NCBI GenBank assembly: GCA_017308345.1
Contig: JAFKFE010001207.1
Span: 1 to 16,331, forward strand
Origin: Alphaproteobacteria bacterium
GTDB taxonomy: Bacteria; Pseudomonadota; Alphaproteobacteria; Rhizobiales; Rhizobiaceae
Length of the DNA stretch: 16,331 nucleotides
Reading direction: 5' to 3'
Below, one piece after another: positions 1 to 6,948 of the stretch (position 1 is the stretch's first letter; each line of letters starts with the position of its first letter). The translations under genes were made by a program, and so were the position numbers. Below the pieces are notes generated by a model that was not told the DNA's origin, ran no database searches, and saw nothing but the letters and a program-made list of their open reading frames with translations.

Positions 1-819
1 CGGCGCTTCTTCCTTGATCTGGTTGGACAGGAAGGGCGCGGTGATCATCATGCCGACCTTGCCCTGCTTGAACAGGTTCTGCACGTCCTCGCGGTTGTTG
101 GAGGTGACGCCGGGTTCCGTCAGCCCCTCGTCGATCATCGACTTGTAGAGCTTGGCGGCTTCGAGCGCACCCGGCGTGCCGAGGCCCGACGTGCCGTCCT
201 TGTTGAGGATCTCGGTGCCCTGCGACCACATCGCGTAATAGTAATAGACGTCGGTCTCGATCTCCTTGCCCTGCAAGCCGAAGCCGAAGGCGCCGATCGC
301 CTTGATCTTGCGGGCGTCCTCCTGCAGTTCGGTCCAGGTTGCCGGCGGCTTGGCGATGCCGGCCTTCTCGAACAGTTCCTTGTTGTAATACATGGCGCGC
401 GCGGAAGCGGCGATCGGCAGGCCGTAGGTATGGCCGTCCATGATCGAGGGCGACAGGAAGGTGTCGATGAAGCGGTCCTTGAACTCGGGTGTGATGTAGC
501 TGTCGAGCGGCTCGGCGACATCCTGCTGCACGAAGTCGATCAGCCAGCGCGTGCCGATGATGGAGAGATCCGCATTGGTGCCGGCGGTGATGTCGGTGGT
601 GAGCTTCTGCAGCAGCACATCCCAAGGCACCACTTCATACTTGATGGTGATGCCGGGATTGGCCGCCTCGAATTCCTTCTTCACTTCCTCGAAATAGGGG
701 CCGGTCTTGGCGCTGTATTCGGCGACGGTGACGCGCACCTCGCCGGCATCGGCGGGTGCGGCAAAAGCCAGCATGCTCATTCCGGCCAGCAGGCCGACAG
801 TCCATTTCGCAAGGCTCAT
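1..819 (-). CDS. Sugar ABC transporter periplasmic substrate-binding protein (family 1), 3' end outside window
   Basis: This is the N-terminal 273 residues of an extracellular solute-binding protein; the frame is open to the window edge, so the C-terminus is missing. The start is ATG at 819-817, preceded by GGGAGA at a suitable distance. Residues 1-25 form a Sec signal peptide (MSLAKWTVGLLAGMSMLAFA, likely cut after ADA). The mature part shows family 1 features: an early VAEYSAKTGPYFEEVKKEFE segment, GITIKYEVVPWDVLLQKL, and the hinge-side block GLPIAASARAMYYNKELFEKAGI followed by PPATWTEL, typical of UgpB/MalE-like proteins. It should deliver a sugar, polyol or glycerol-phosphate-like ligand to membrane permeases that are not in the window and probably follow it to the left. 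It is divergent from the SDR-ATPase-RpiR operon, whose ATPase is the likely partner. The substrate cannot be told from sequence. Confidence 0.93.
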   Translation of the reverse strand, partial: MSLAKWTVGLLAGMSMLAFAAPADAGEVRVTVAEYSAKTGPYFEEVKKEFEAANPGITIKYEVVPWDVLLQKLTTDITAGTNADLSIIGTRWLIDFVQQDVAEPLDSYITPEFKDRFIDTFLSPSIMDGHTYGLPIAASARAMYYNKELFEKAGIAKPPATWTELQEDARKIKAIGAFGFGLQGKEIETDVYYYYAMWSQGTEILNKDGTSGLGTPGALEAAKLYKSMIDEGLTEPGVTSNNREDVQNLFKQGKVGMMITAPFLSNQIKEEAP

Positions 820-873
820 CTGATTTCTCCCATTGATGCGCATTCGCGCCTGGCCCTTATGGACGCAGGATTT

Positions 874-941
874 ATGTGACTTTCCTACATTATCCATCGT
901 TCCACGCCATGCAAGCGGATTATCATGTTGCTTAATTACAT
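874..941. promoter_or_regulatory. Putative paired operator, two copies of ATGT-N9-ACAT
   Basis: The divergent intergenic region 820-991 holds two inverted-repeat sites with the same half-sites and the same spacing: ATGT at 874-877 with ACAT at 887-890, and ATGT at 925-928 with ACAT at 938-941. Their centres are 51 bp apart, close to five helical turns, so both would face the same side of the DNA. The second site lies directly upstream of the proposed plus-strand -35 element. The RpiR-family regulator encoded at the end of the divergent operon is the obvious candidate ligand. That link is inference; the arms are short and chance remains possible. Confidence 0.45.
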
Positions 942-969
942 TTGCTTGGCTAGCCTGCCGGCTTAAAAT
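942..969 (+). promoter_or_regulatory. Putative promoter of the SDR-ABC-RpiR operon
   Basis: A -10 element TAAAAT (964-969, five of six matches to consensus) lies 16 bases after a weak -35 TTGCTT (942-947). Transcription would begin near 976, downstream of the ATG at 968 and just ahead of the GGAGGAG ribosome binding site at 977-983. This supports the GTG start at 992 for the first gene. The -35 match is poor (three of six), as expected for a promoter needing or escaping regulation. Confidence 0.35.
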
Positions 970-991
970 GAGGGACGGAGGAGCGGGCAAG

Positions 992-1762
992 GTGGGTTCG
1001 AAAGCCGAGTTCGAAGGCAAGACGATTGTCGTCACCGGCGCCGGCGGCGGCCTCGGTTCGGCGATCGTCGAGCTCATGGCCGGGCGCGGCGCGCGCATCG
1101 TCGGCTGCGACCAGTCGATAGAGGCGCTGGCCAGCCCGCACATCGCTTCGCGCCACGTCTTCGACCTGCTCGACCGGACCTCGATCGAGGCGGCGATCCC
1201 CGCGCTCCTCGACAAGGACGGCGTTCCCGACATCCTGATCAACAATGCCGGCTGGACGCGCGCCGAAACGATTGATGCGCTGACGGCGGAGAAGATCGAG
1301 CAGGAGCTCGACCTCAATTTGACCGGCGTGATGACTTTCGCCGATCCGCTGATCAAGGCGATGGCGGGGCGCGGTTCGGGCAGCGTCGTCTTCATCTCCT
1401 CGGTCAACGCGATTTCGCATTTCGGCAATCCGGCCTATGCCGCGGCCAAGGCCGGCATCAACGCCTATGCCAAGTCGATCGCCGTCGAGCTCGGCCGCGC
1501 CGGGTTGCGCGCCAATGTCGTCTGCCCGGGCTCGATCCGCACCGCCGCCTGGGACCATCGCCTGGCCAAGGATCCCGAGATCCTCGGCCGGCTGCGGCGG
1601 CTCTATCCGCTCGGCCGTATCGTCAATGCTTCGGAAGTGGCCGAAGCCGTGGCTTTCCTTGCCTCGGAGCGTGCTTCCGGCATAACAGGTGCCGTGGTGC
1701 CCGTGGACGCCGGACTGACAGCCGGCTACCTGCCTTTCATCGACGACATATTGGGAGCGTGA
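992..1762 (+). CDS. SDR-family NAD-dependent dehydrogenase (sugar/polyol locus)
   Basis: A 256-residue classical short-chain dehydrogenase/reductase. I chose GTG at 992 because GGAGGAG (977-983) sits eight bases upstream and the predicted protein then starts only ten residues before the first strand; ATG 968 is in frame but has no such site. Visible motifs are the cofactor loop TGAGGGLG (15-22), acidic Asp40 after the second strand, which favours NAD(H) over NADP(H), NNAG (84-87), catalytic Asn109, Ser136, and Tyr149-x3-Lys153 (YAAAK). The C-terminus ITGAVVPVDAGLTAGYL is the usual substrate-side end. Its TGA is only two bases before the ATPase start, so the two are cotranscribed. In this setting it probably oxidises the imported sugar, sugar acid or polyol in the cytoplasm. 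The exact substrate is unknown. Confidence 0.92.
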   Translation: MGSKAEFEGKTIVVTGAGGGLGSAIVELMAGRGARIVGCDQSIEALASPHIASRHVFDLLDRTSIEAAIPALLDKDGVPDILINNAGWTRAETIDALTAEKIEQELDLNLTGVMTFADPLIKAMAGRGSGSVVFISSVNAISHFGNPAYAAAKAGINAYAKSIAVELGRAGLRANVVCPGSIRTAAWDHRLAKDPEILGRLRRLYPLGRIVNASEVAEAVAFLASERASGITGAVVPVDAGLTAGYLPFIDDILGA

Positions 1763-1764
1763 CC

Positions 1765-2832
1765 ATGACCGACGTCCAGTTCCGCAACCTGTCGAAATCC
1801 TTCGGCCAGCACAGGATCCTCGAGGACATCAACCTGGATATCGAAAGCGGCGAGTTCGTCGTGCTGGTCGGCCCGTCCGGCTGCGGCAAGTCCACGCTTT
1901 TGCGCATGCTGGCCGGGCTGGAGACCATCACCTCCGGCGACCTCGTCATCGGCGGCACGCGCGCCAACGACCTGCCGCCGCAGAAGCGCAACATCGCCAT
2001 GGTGTTCCAGTCCTATGCGCTGTTCCCGCATCTGAAGGCCTCGGAGAACATCGGCTTCGGCCCGAAGATCCGTGGCGAAAACCGCGCCGCGATCGACGAC
2101 AAGGTCAAGAAGGCGTCCGGCGTGCTCAACCTCTTCTCCTATCTCGACCGCTATCCGAGGCAGCTTTCGGGCGGCCAGCGCCAGCGCGTCGCCATGGGCC
2201 GCGCGATCGTGCGTGAGCCTTCCGTCTTCCTCTTCGACGAGCCACTCTCCAATCTCGACGCGCAGCTGCGCGTGCAGATGCGCACCGAGATCAAGGCGCT
2301 GCACCAGCGGCTGAAATCGACCATCGTCTATGTCACCCACGACCAGATCGAGGCGATGACCATGGCCGATCGTATCGTGGTCATGGACCGGGGCCGCATC
2401 CAGCAGGTCGGCCAGCCGCTGGAGCTCTATGACCGGCCGGCCAACAAATTCGTCGCCGGCTTCATCGGCTCGCCGTCGATGAGTTTTGTTTCCGGCGCGC
2501 TGAAGACGGCCGGGGCCGATTCGTGGTTCGAGACAAAGGGCGGCGGCCGGCTGGCGCTTGCCGGCAAGGCCGCTTCCGCCGGCGACACGGTCGAGGCCGG
2601 CATCAGGCCCGAGCATTTCGTGGTCGGCGCCGGCGGCGATGCCATCGCCATCAAGGTCGATGTCGTCGAGCCGACCGGTTCGGAAACCCATGTCTACGGC
2701 TCGGTCGGGGACGACACGGTGCGCGCCGTGTTTCGCGACCGGCTGCCGGTGAAGCCGGGCGACCGGTTGCCGGTGAGCGTCGATCCGCGCAACATCCACC
2801 TGTTCGACAAGGCGACGGGCCTGCCCCTGTGA
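1765..2832 (+). CDS. ugpC: Carbohydrate ABC transporter ATP-binding protein (UgpC/MalK/MsmX type)
   Basis: A 355-residue ATPase with a full set of motifs: Walker A GPSGCGKST (36-44), Q-loop Gln82, signature LSGGQ (134-138), Walker B VFLFDEP with catalytic Glu159, D-loop LSNLD, and H-loop His192. The C-terminal third is the TOBE/OB regulatory region characteristic of sugar importers of the CUT1 class (AGIRPEHF, then PTGSETHVYGSVGDDTV). The start is ATG 1765, seven bases after GGGAG; an in-frame GTG at 1759 overlaps the preceding stop but is less well placed. It acts as a dimer on the inner face of the membrane, powering uptake through permeases outside the window, with the divergent binding protein as the probable partner. 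The ugpC name reflects the family name only; glycerol-3-phosphate specificity is not shown. Confidence 0.93.
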   Translation: MTDVQFRNLSKSFGQHRILEDINLDIESGEFVVLVGPSGCGKSTLLRMLAGLETITSGDLVIGGTRANDLPPQKRNIAMVFQSYALFPHLKASENIGFGPKIRGENRAAIDDKVKKASGVLNLFSYLDRYPRQLSGGQRQRVAMGRAIVREPSVFLFDEPLSNLDAQLRVQMRTEIKALHQRLKSTIVYVTHDQIEAMTMADRIVVMDRGRIQQVGQPLELYDRPANKFVAGFIGSPSMSFVSGALKTAGADSWFETKGGGRLALAGKAASAGDTVEAGIRPEHFVVGAGGDAIAIKVDVVEPTGSETHVYGSVGDDTVRAVFRDRLPVKPGDRLPVSVDPRNIHLFDKATGLPL

Positions 2833-2839
2833 GAAGACG

Positions 2840-3721
2840 ATGAAGAGCCCGGCCGACATCATCACCCGCCTGCAACTGATGTCGCAGGACGGCACCAAGT
2901 CGGATCGCCGGCTGGCCGGGCTGGTGCTGTCCGATCTCGATTTCGCGTCCAAGGCGGCGATCTCCGAAATCGCCGCGCGCGTCGGCGTCAGCGAGCCGAC
3001 CGTCACCCGGTTCTGCCGCAATCTCGGTTGCGAAGGCCTGCGCGACTTCAAGTTCTACCTGGCGCAGGCGATCGCCATCGGCGGCCAGTATCTGTCGCCG
3101 GAGCCGCTCAGCCGCGACGCGCGCGAGCAGCGCATAGCGTCGGCCATCACCGAAGCGGCGATCGCCGCCATCCAGCGCGCCAGCGAAAACCTCGACATGA
3201 GCGTCCTGGTGGAGGTGGCGACCCGCATCGCCAATTCCGGCAACGTGCTGTGCATAGGCTCGGGCGGCATTTCCTCGATGATGGCGACCGAAATGCAGAA
3301 CCGGCTCTTCCGGCTGGGCCTGTCGGCGCTTGCGCAGGTCGACGGCCAGTTGCAGCGCATGTACGCGGCCGTCGCCGCGCCCGAGACCACGCTCGTCGCC
3401 TTCTCGGTCTCAGGCTTTGCCCGCTCGGTCATCGAGGCGGTGGAGGTCGCGCAGCAATATGGCGCCGCCACGGTGGCCGTCACCGCGCCCGATTCGGCGC
3501 TGGCCAAGGTCGCCGGCACGGTGATCCACTATCAGCCGCTGGAGGACGGCAACATCTACAAGCCGACATCCTCGCGCTATGCGCTGCTGGCCATCGTCGA
3601 CATGATCGCCACCTCGGTCGCCGAGACGCGCGGCCCGAAGGTTCTGGAAAACCTTCGACGCATCAAGCAAAGCGTGAACACGCTCAAGGTCGACGATCCG
3701 AAACTGCCGATCGGGGATTGA
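2840..3721 (+). CDS. RpiR-family transcriptional regulator (HTH + SIS domains)
   Basis: A 293-residue regulator starting at ATG 2840, seven bases after the ATPase stop with GAGAAG as ribosome binding site. Residues 1-77 are the RpiR helix-turn-helix domain; the recognition part is ISEIAARVGVSEPTVTRFCR followed by NLGCEGLRDFKFYLAQ, a strongly conserved block. Residues from about 125 to 265 form a SIS sugar-phosphate-binding fold (VLCIGSGGISSMMATEMQNR, then LVAFSVSGFARSVIEAVEVA). Such proteins sense phosphorylated sugars or related intermediates and usually repress, sometimes activate, the linked catabolic genes. Being third in the operon, it likely controls both this operon and the divergent binding-protein gene through the shared intergenic region. 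Family assignment is firm; effector and direction of control are inferred. Confidence 0.93.
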   Translation: MKSPADIITRLQLMSQDGTKSDRRLAGLVLSDLDFASKAAISEIAARVGVSEPTVTRFCRNLGCEGLRDFKFYLAQAIAIGGQYLSPEPLSRDAREQRIASAITEAAIAAIQRASENLDMSVLVEVATRIANSGNVLCIGSGGISSMMATEMQNRLFRLGLSALAQVDGQLQRMYAAVAAPETTLVAFSVSGFARSVIEAVEVAQQYGAATVAVTAPDSALAKVAGTVIHYQPLEDGNIYKPTSSRYALLAIVDMIATSVAETRGPKVLENLRRIKQSVNTLKVDDPKLPIGD

Positions 3722-3761
3722 GCGGTTGCCGCGGCTGCGCCGCCGAGGTAGGCGATCCTTC

Positions 3762-3798
3762 GCGCCCCCCCCTCTGGCCTGCCGGACAGAGGGGGCGC
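3762..3798. terminator. GC-rich hairpin between convergent genes
   Basis: The 92-base gap between the convergent RpiR and DUF167 genes contains a hairpin: CCCCCTCTG pairs with CAGAGGGGG (nine perfect pairs), extended by GCG/CGC across a three-C bulge, with a ten-base loop. There is no T-run on either side, so intrinsic termination would be imperfect. It may serve both strands. Confidence 0.4.
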
Positions 3799-3813
3799 TG
3801 TTCCGCCGGCGTC

Positions 3814-4134
3814 TCAGATTTTGGATTGCTTGGAAAGTGCCTCAGCGCTCTTCGCCAACTCGGCCCCATCCCCCGTCACCCGCAATGTCTTCAGCCTCGA
3901 CGTGCCGCCGGCGACCACCGAGACGGCCGACACTGGTACGCCCAGCGCCTTGGCCATCATTCGTTCCAGCGCCTGGTTGGCGGCGCCGTTCTCCGGCACG
4001 GCGCGCACGCGGGCCTTGAGATGGCTGCGGCCGTCGGCGGCGGTCTCGACGCCTTCGATCCGGTCGAGCGCCGCCTTGGGCGTCAGGCGCACGAAGAGGT
4101 CTATGCCGTTCTCGCGCTGCCGAAAGATGCTCAT
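3814..4134 (-). CDS. DUF167 / YggU family protein
   Basis: A 106-residue protein of the DUF167 (YggU) family, function unknown. The start is ATG 4134-4132, which overlaps the stop of the upstream yggT-like gene by one base (TGATG), so translation is probably coupled. Conserved family segments are visible: LFVRLTPKAALDRIEGV near the N-terminus, AVPENGAANQALERMMAKAL in the middle, and VSVVAGGTSRLKTLRV near the end. The family is a small soluble alpha/beta fold often encoded next to YggT across proteobacteria, and that pairing is seen here. A longer in-frame extension upstream of 4134 runs through yggT in another frame and is not coding. A short Ser/Lys-rich tail follows the domain. Confidence 0.9.
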   Translation of the reverse strand: MSIFRQRENGIDLFVRLTPKAALDRIEGVETAADGRSHLKARVRAVPENGAANQALERMMAKALGVPVSAVSVVAGGTSRLKTLRVTGDGAELAKSAEALSKQSKI

Positions 4135-4433
4135 CAGCCGCCGGTCACGACCCAGGACCAGACGGTGGTGATGAGAAACTGCCGGATGAAGAAAATGATC
4201 AAAAGGAGGATGATCGGCGAAATGTCGATGCCGCCGAGATCGGGCATGAAGCGGCGGATCGGGCGCAATGCCGGCTCGGTCAGCCGATAGAGCATGTTGC
4301 CGATGGTGCCGACGAACTGGTTGCGCGAGTTGACGACGTTGAAGGCGTAGAGCCAGGAAAAGATCGCCGAGGCGATGATGATCCACCAGTAGATATCGAG
4401 CGCCATGACGATGGTCTGAATAAGGGCAATCAT
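4134..4433 (-). CDS. YggT family integral membrane protein
   Basis: A 99-residue membrane protein of the YggT family (also called CCB3/YlmG-like). The start is ATG 4433, with GGAG six bases upstream; further upstream codons in frame belong to intergenic sequence. Two hydrophobic segments are visible, roughly residues 3-27 ([20 protein letters not shown]) and 70-95 ([20 protein letters not shown]), separated by the family block [25 protein letters not shown]. Roles proposed for the family include membrane-protein and cytochrome assembly, cell-division-linked membrane organisation and osmotic response; nothing in the sequence decides between them. It is first in a two-gene operon with DUF167, the common arrangement. 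Confidence 0.92.
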   Translation of the reverse strand: MIALIQTIVMALDIYWWIIIASAIFSWLYAFNVVNSRNQFVGTIGNMLYRLTEPALRPIRRFMPDLGGIDISPIILLLIIFFIRQFLITTVWSWVVTGG

Positions 4434-4528
4434 GCCGGTCTCCAAATTGTCGCCGACATGTAGCCATTGCGTGCCGAACCGGCAAGGCCCGCCGGCCCCG
4501 CGCATTGCGTCAGGCCCATCGTTTCGCC

Positions 4529-4556
4529 TTGACATCGAACGGGCGCGACCGATACA
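4529..4556 (+). promoter_or_regulatory. Putative promoter of tRNA-Ala
   Basis: A perfect -35 hexamer TTGACA (4529-4534) is followed after 16 bases by GATACA (4551-4556), a weak -10 with three central matches. Predicted initiation near 4563 lies about ten bases before the mature tRNA, a typical short leader for a stable-RNA gene. Confidence 0.55.
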
Positions 4557-4573
4557 AGCCCATCCGCTGGAAC

Positions 4574-4649
4574 GGGGCTGTAGCTCAGCTGGGAGAGCGC
4601 ATCGTTCGCAATGATGAGGTCAGGGGTTCGATCCCCCTCAGCTCCACCA
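4574..4649 (+). tRNA. tRNA-Ala (anticodon CGC)
   Basis: The 76 bases fold as a full cloverleaf: acceptor GGGGCTG with CAGCTCC, D-arm GCTC/GAGC, anticodon arm CATCG/TGATG around loop TTCGCAA, variable loop AGGTC, and T-arm AGGGG/CCCCT around TTCGATC. The anticodon is CGC, reading GCG alanine codons. The acceptor carries the G3-U70 wobble pair that identifies alanine tRNAs, and the discriminator A plus CCA are encoded. It lies between yggT (opposite strand) and the exported-protein gene. No duplicated tRNA 3' end, which would suggest an integrated element, is visible in the following sequence. Confidence 0.97.
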
Positions 4650-4826
4650 GCCAGCACAAGCCCGTGCGTCTCGTCGGCGTCTGCCTTCCTCGCTCAGCAT
4701 TTCGTGATTGCCGGATTTCGGGCCGCGTGCCTGGAACCAATGGCGGGGCAGGACGGTTCAGCTATAGTTTTGAAGCTGATATGCCCCGGCCTGCTGGGTA
4801 AGCGGCGATCCTTGAGGAGTTCCATC

Positions 4827-5270
4827 ATGCAGATTTCGTCCCGGTTCCGTTCCGTCGCGGTCGCCGCAATCGCCGCCGCGGGCGTGAGCATTGCCAGCGC
4901 CGCGCATGCCGACAGCGGCACGATCCGCTTCTCCGTCTACAAGGCGGCCTTCTTCATCGGCGGCTCCGGCGGCGAGGGAACTCTGACCTTCCATGGCAAG
5001 CGCTACCCGATCTCGGTCGGCGGTGTTTCTGGCGGCCTCGCCTTCGGGGCCTCCAAGACCTATTTCCAGGGCACCGTGCGCCGCATCCGGCGCGCCAGCG
5101 ACGTGACGGGCGTCTACGGCGCGGCCGGTGGCGGCGGCGCGCTCGGCAAGGGCGCCCAGGTGATCGTCATGACCAATGACAAGGGCGCTCAGCTCGAGCT
5201 TACCGGCAGGCAGGTCGGCCTGCAGGTCAACGCCGATCTCAGCGGCATCAGCATCGCGCTGAAGCGGTAG
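4827..5270 (+). CDS. Small exported glycine-rich protein of unknown function
   Basis: A 147-residue protein starting at ATG 4827, seven bases after GAGGAG (4814-4819). The reading frame is open back into the tRNA gene, but the ribosome binding site and signal peptide fix this start. Residues 1-29 are a Sec signal peptide (arginines at 6 and 8, then VAVAAIAAAGVSIASAAHA, cut before DSGTI). The mature part of about 118 residues is rich in glycine and predicted beta strands: GTLTFHGKRYPISVGGVSGG, then SKTYFQGTVRRIRRASDVTG, a glycine cluster YGAAGGGGALGKGA, and alternating hydrophobic residues to the end. It resembles unnamed exported proteins I recall in alphaproteobacteria, but I cannot assign a Pfam family. 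A possible -10 TATAGT (4763-4768) lies upstream with a poor -35. Periplasmic location is likely; no cysteine or lipobox is present. Confidence 0.85.
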   Translation: MQISSRFRSVAVAAIAAAGVSIASAAHADSGTIRFSVYKAAFFIGGSGGEGTLTFHGKRYPISVGGVSGGLAFGASKTYFQGTVRRIRRASDVTGVYGAAGGGGALGKGAQVIVMTNDKGAQLELTGRQVGLQVNADLSGISIALKR

Positions 5271-5298
5271 GGCCGCAACGCCTTCCGTCATTCCCCGG

Positions 5299-5335
5299 AC
5301 GGGTCGGATTCGCGAAGATCAGCGGTCCGGCCCGT
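5299..5335. terminator. Inverted repeat between convergent genes, possible terminator
   Basis: ACGGGTCGGA (5299-5308) pairs with TCCGGCCCGT (5326-5335) as a ten-pair stem with one T-G wobble, around a 17-base loop that itself contains TTCGCGAA. It lies in the 92-base gap between the convergent exported-protein and multicopper oxidase genes. No T-run follows on either strand, so termination is only a plausible role. Confidence 0.4.
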
Positions 5336-5362
5336 TGAGCCGCAATCGTTCGGGGCGTTTCC

Positions 5363-6757
5363 TTACACCACCCGGAAATAACTCGTCATGCCGGTCTTCT
5401 GGTGCTCGATGATGTGGCAGTGCAGCAGCCAGTCGCCGGGGTTGTCGGCGACGAAGCCCAGCTGCACCTTCTCGTTGGGCTGGATCAGATAAGTGTCGGA
5501 GACGAGCGGCTGGACCGGCCGCGTCGACGACGACAGCGCCTTGAAGCTCATGCCGTGCAGGTGGATCGGATGCGCGTGCGGGGTGAGGTTTTCCATATCG
5601 ATGATGTAGCTCTTGCCGAGCTTCAGTTCGGCCAGCGGCGCGGTCGGGTCGGGCGTGTCACCGGGCCACGGCACCTTGTTGATCGCCCAGAAACTGTAGC
5701 CGAGCGAGCCGCAGATGCTGTCGGCCGCGACGTTTTCCGCCGTGGCGCTGAGCGCCAGCGGAATGCGCGTGGCGCTGGAAAGGTCCGCCTCCGCCACCGG
5801 ATTGGCTTCGAGCGGGCCGAGATCGCGAAGATCGTGCTTGAGCGATTTGCCGACCGAACGCAGCGTCGCCAGGATCTTCGGCTTGGTGCCCCTGACATCG
5901 CGCAGGCTGACGATGGCGCCTTCCTCGTCGGGCATGCGGATGGCAAGCTCGAGCCGCTGGCCGGGGCCCAGCTGCAACGCATCCGGCGTGAAACGTTGCG
6001 GCACCGGGTTGCCGTCGAGCGCGATCACCGTCGCTTCGGCGCCGTCGACACGGAAGGCATAGATGCGGGTGACGTCGGTGATGGCGGCCCTAAACCGCAC
6101 CAGCCCGCCGGCCGGCGCGTCGAATTGCGGCTGGTCGAGCCAATTGGCTGTGCGCACCGTGCCGAAGGTGCCGGCCTTGGCCGCGTCGCGCGGCCTGAAC
6201 TGCTCGATGAACTGGCCGTCGTCGCCGAGCCGCCAGTCGCGCAGGTTGACGACCATCTCGACATCGAAGACCGGATCGTTCGGGTTCTCGACCACGATCA
6301 CGCCGGTCATGCCGTGACCCATCTGGATCAGCGTGTTGCAATGCGGGTGGTACCAGAACGTGCCGGCATCGGGCGGGGTGAAGGCGTAGTCGAAATGGTC
6401 GCCCTGATAGACATAGGGCTGCACCAGGAACGGCACGCCGTCCATCTTGTTGGGAACGCGGAGGCCGTGCCAGTGGATGGTGGTCGGATCATCGATCCCG
6501 TTGACCAGCCGCGCGGCGAACGGTTCCCCCTTCCTCATCCTGACGACCGGCGGCATGCCTGCCTCGCCATAGGTCAGGACATTCCTCGTCGGCGCGCCGT
6601 CTATCAGCCGCGCCTCGATGCTCGCGGTCTTCAGGATCAGCGGCTCGGGCTTCGCCGCCGCCCATCCGGCAAGCCTGCCGGCGGCCGAGAGGCCGATGCC
6701 GGCCGCGCCGGCGGCCGCGGCGCCCTGCAGGAGTTTGCGGCGTGTGAGGACCGACAT
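5363..6757 (-). CDS. Tat-exported multicopper oxidase
   Basis: A 464-residue three-domain multicopper oxidase. The start is ATG 6757; an in-frame TTG at 6790 would put eleven residues ahead of the signal peptide. Residues 4-11 are a twin-arginine motif (LTRRKLLQ) followed by a hydrophobic Ala/Gly stretch to about 35, so the folded, copper-loaded protein is exported by Tat. All four copper-ligand motifs are present: HWHG (95-98), WYHPH (135-139), HPIHLHG (396-402) and HCHIIEHQKTGM (446-457), supplying the trinuclear centre and a type 1 site with Cys447, His452 and axial Met457. It should oxidise a phenolic, metal or other reductant and reduce oxygen to water in the periplasm. There is no methionine-rich insert like that of CueO, so copper oxidase activity is not implied; laccase-like or bilirubin-oxidase-like roles are equally open. 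It has no evident operon partner here. Confidence 0.93.
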   Translation of the reverse strand: MSVLTRRKLLQGAAAAGAAGIGLSAAGRLAGWAAAKPEPLILKTASIEARLIDGAPTRNVLTYGEAGMPPVVRMRKGEPFAARLVNGIDDPTTIHWHGLRVPNKMDGVPFLVQPYVYQGDHFDYAFTPPDAGTFWYHPHCNTLIQMGHGMTGVIVVENPNDPVFDVEMVVNLRDWRLGDDGQFIEQFRPRDAAKAGTFGTVRTANWLDQPQFDAPAGGLVRFRAAITDVTRIYAFRVDGAEATVIALDGNPVPQRFTPDALQLGPGQRLELAIRMPDEEGAIVSLRDVRGTKPKILATLRSVGKSLKHDLRDLGPLEANPVAEADLSSATRIPLALSATAENVAADSICGSLGYSFWAINKVPWPGDTPDPTAPLAELKLGKSYIIDMENLTPHAHPIHLHGMSFKALSSSTRPVQPLVSDTYLIQPNEKVQLGFVADNPGDWLLHCHIIEHQKTGMTSYFRVV

Positions 6758-6802
6758 GGGAATCCCGAAATAGATGAGTGGTTGCCTCAAGCTTTATCAT
6801 CA

Positions 6803-6819
6803 TTCGGGCGCATCCCGAA
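6803..6819. promoter_or_regulatory. Perfect inverted repeat TTCGGG-N5-CCCGAA upstream of the multicopper oxidase
   Basis: A 17-bp site with six-base perfect arms, TTCGGG (6803-6808) and CCCGAA (6814-6819), lies 46 bases upstream of the oxidase start. A further half-site CCCGAA occurs at 6764-6769, next to the start codon. The spacing and position suit a dimeric regulator. I do not recognise it as a known copper-regulator operator, and function is inferred from position only. Confidence 0.35.
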
Positions 6820-6845
6820 ACGGACAGATCGCCGCCCCCCCTGGC

Positions 6846-6948
6846 GGTTGGAGCGGTTCAGCGTCTGATTGAATCACGGACCTGCTCCAGTTCTTGATTT
6901 TCATGCAATTTCGCATGGAAGCCGCCGCGCGCTTTTCCTGTTATTGCC
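6846..6948. repeat. Probable Rhizobiales dispersed intergenic repeat (relic copy)
   Basis: The gap between tonB and the oxidase contains elements typical, as far as I remember, of an abundant non-coding repeat in Rhizobium and Mesorhizobium: a GAGCGGTTCAGCGTCTGATT block, TGATTGAATCA, then TTCTTGATTTTCATGCAATT and a terminal GCTTTTCCTGTTATTGCCC. The order and wording match that repeat, with many point differences, suggesting an old copy. It contains a small hairpin CATGC/GCATG (6902-6917). The last bases reach the tonB stop codon. Identification rests on recall and needs a genome self-comparison. Confidence 0.45.

Noticed and set aside
430..879. 149-codon plus-strand frame opposite the binding protein
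   Set aside because: It is a shadow of the signal-peptide-bearing binding protein gene and runs into the regulatory region.
968..970. ATG 968 as start of the first SDR
   Set aside because: It lies within the proposed -10 region, has no ribosome binding site, and GTG 992 has GGAGGAG at the right distance.
1726..3051. 441-codon minus-strand open frame antisense to the ATPase gene
   Set aside because: It is the mirror of a firmly identified ATPase and RpiR gene, its product is rich in Arg, Asp and His with no family features, and it has no convincing ribosome binding site.
4574..4826. tRNA-Ala as an integration site for a mobile element
   Set aside because: No integrase gene, no repeated tRNA 3' segment and no change in gene character follow it.
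5402..6868. 488-codon plus-strand open frame opposite the multicopper oxidase
   Set aside because: It is a high-GC shadow; the oxidase on the other strand has all four copper motifs and a Tat signal.
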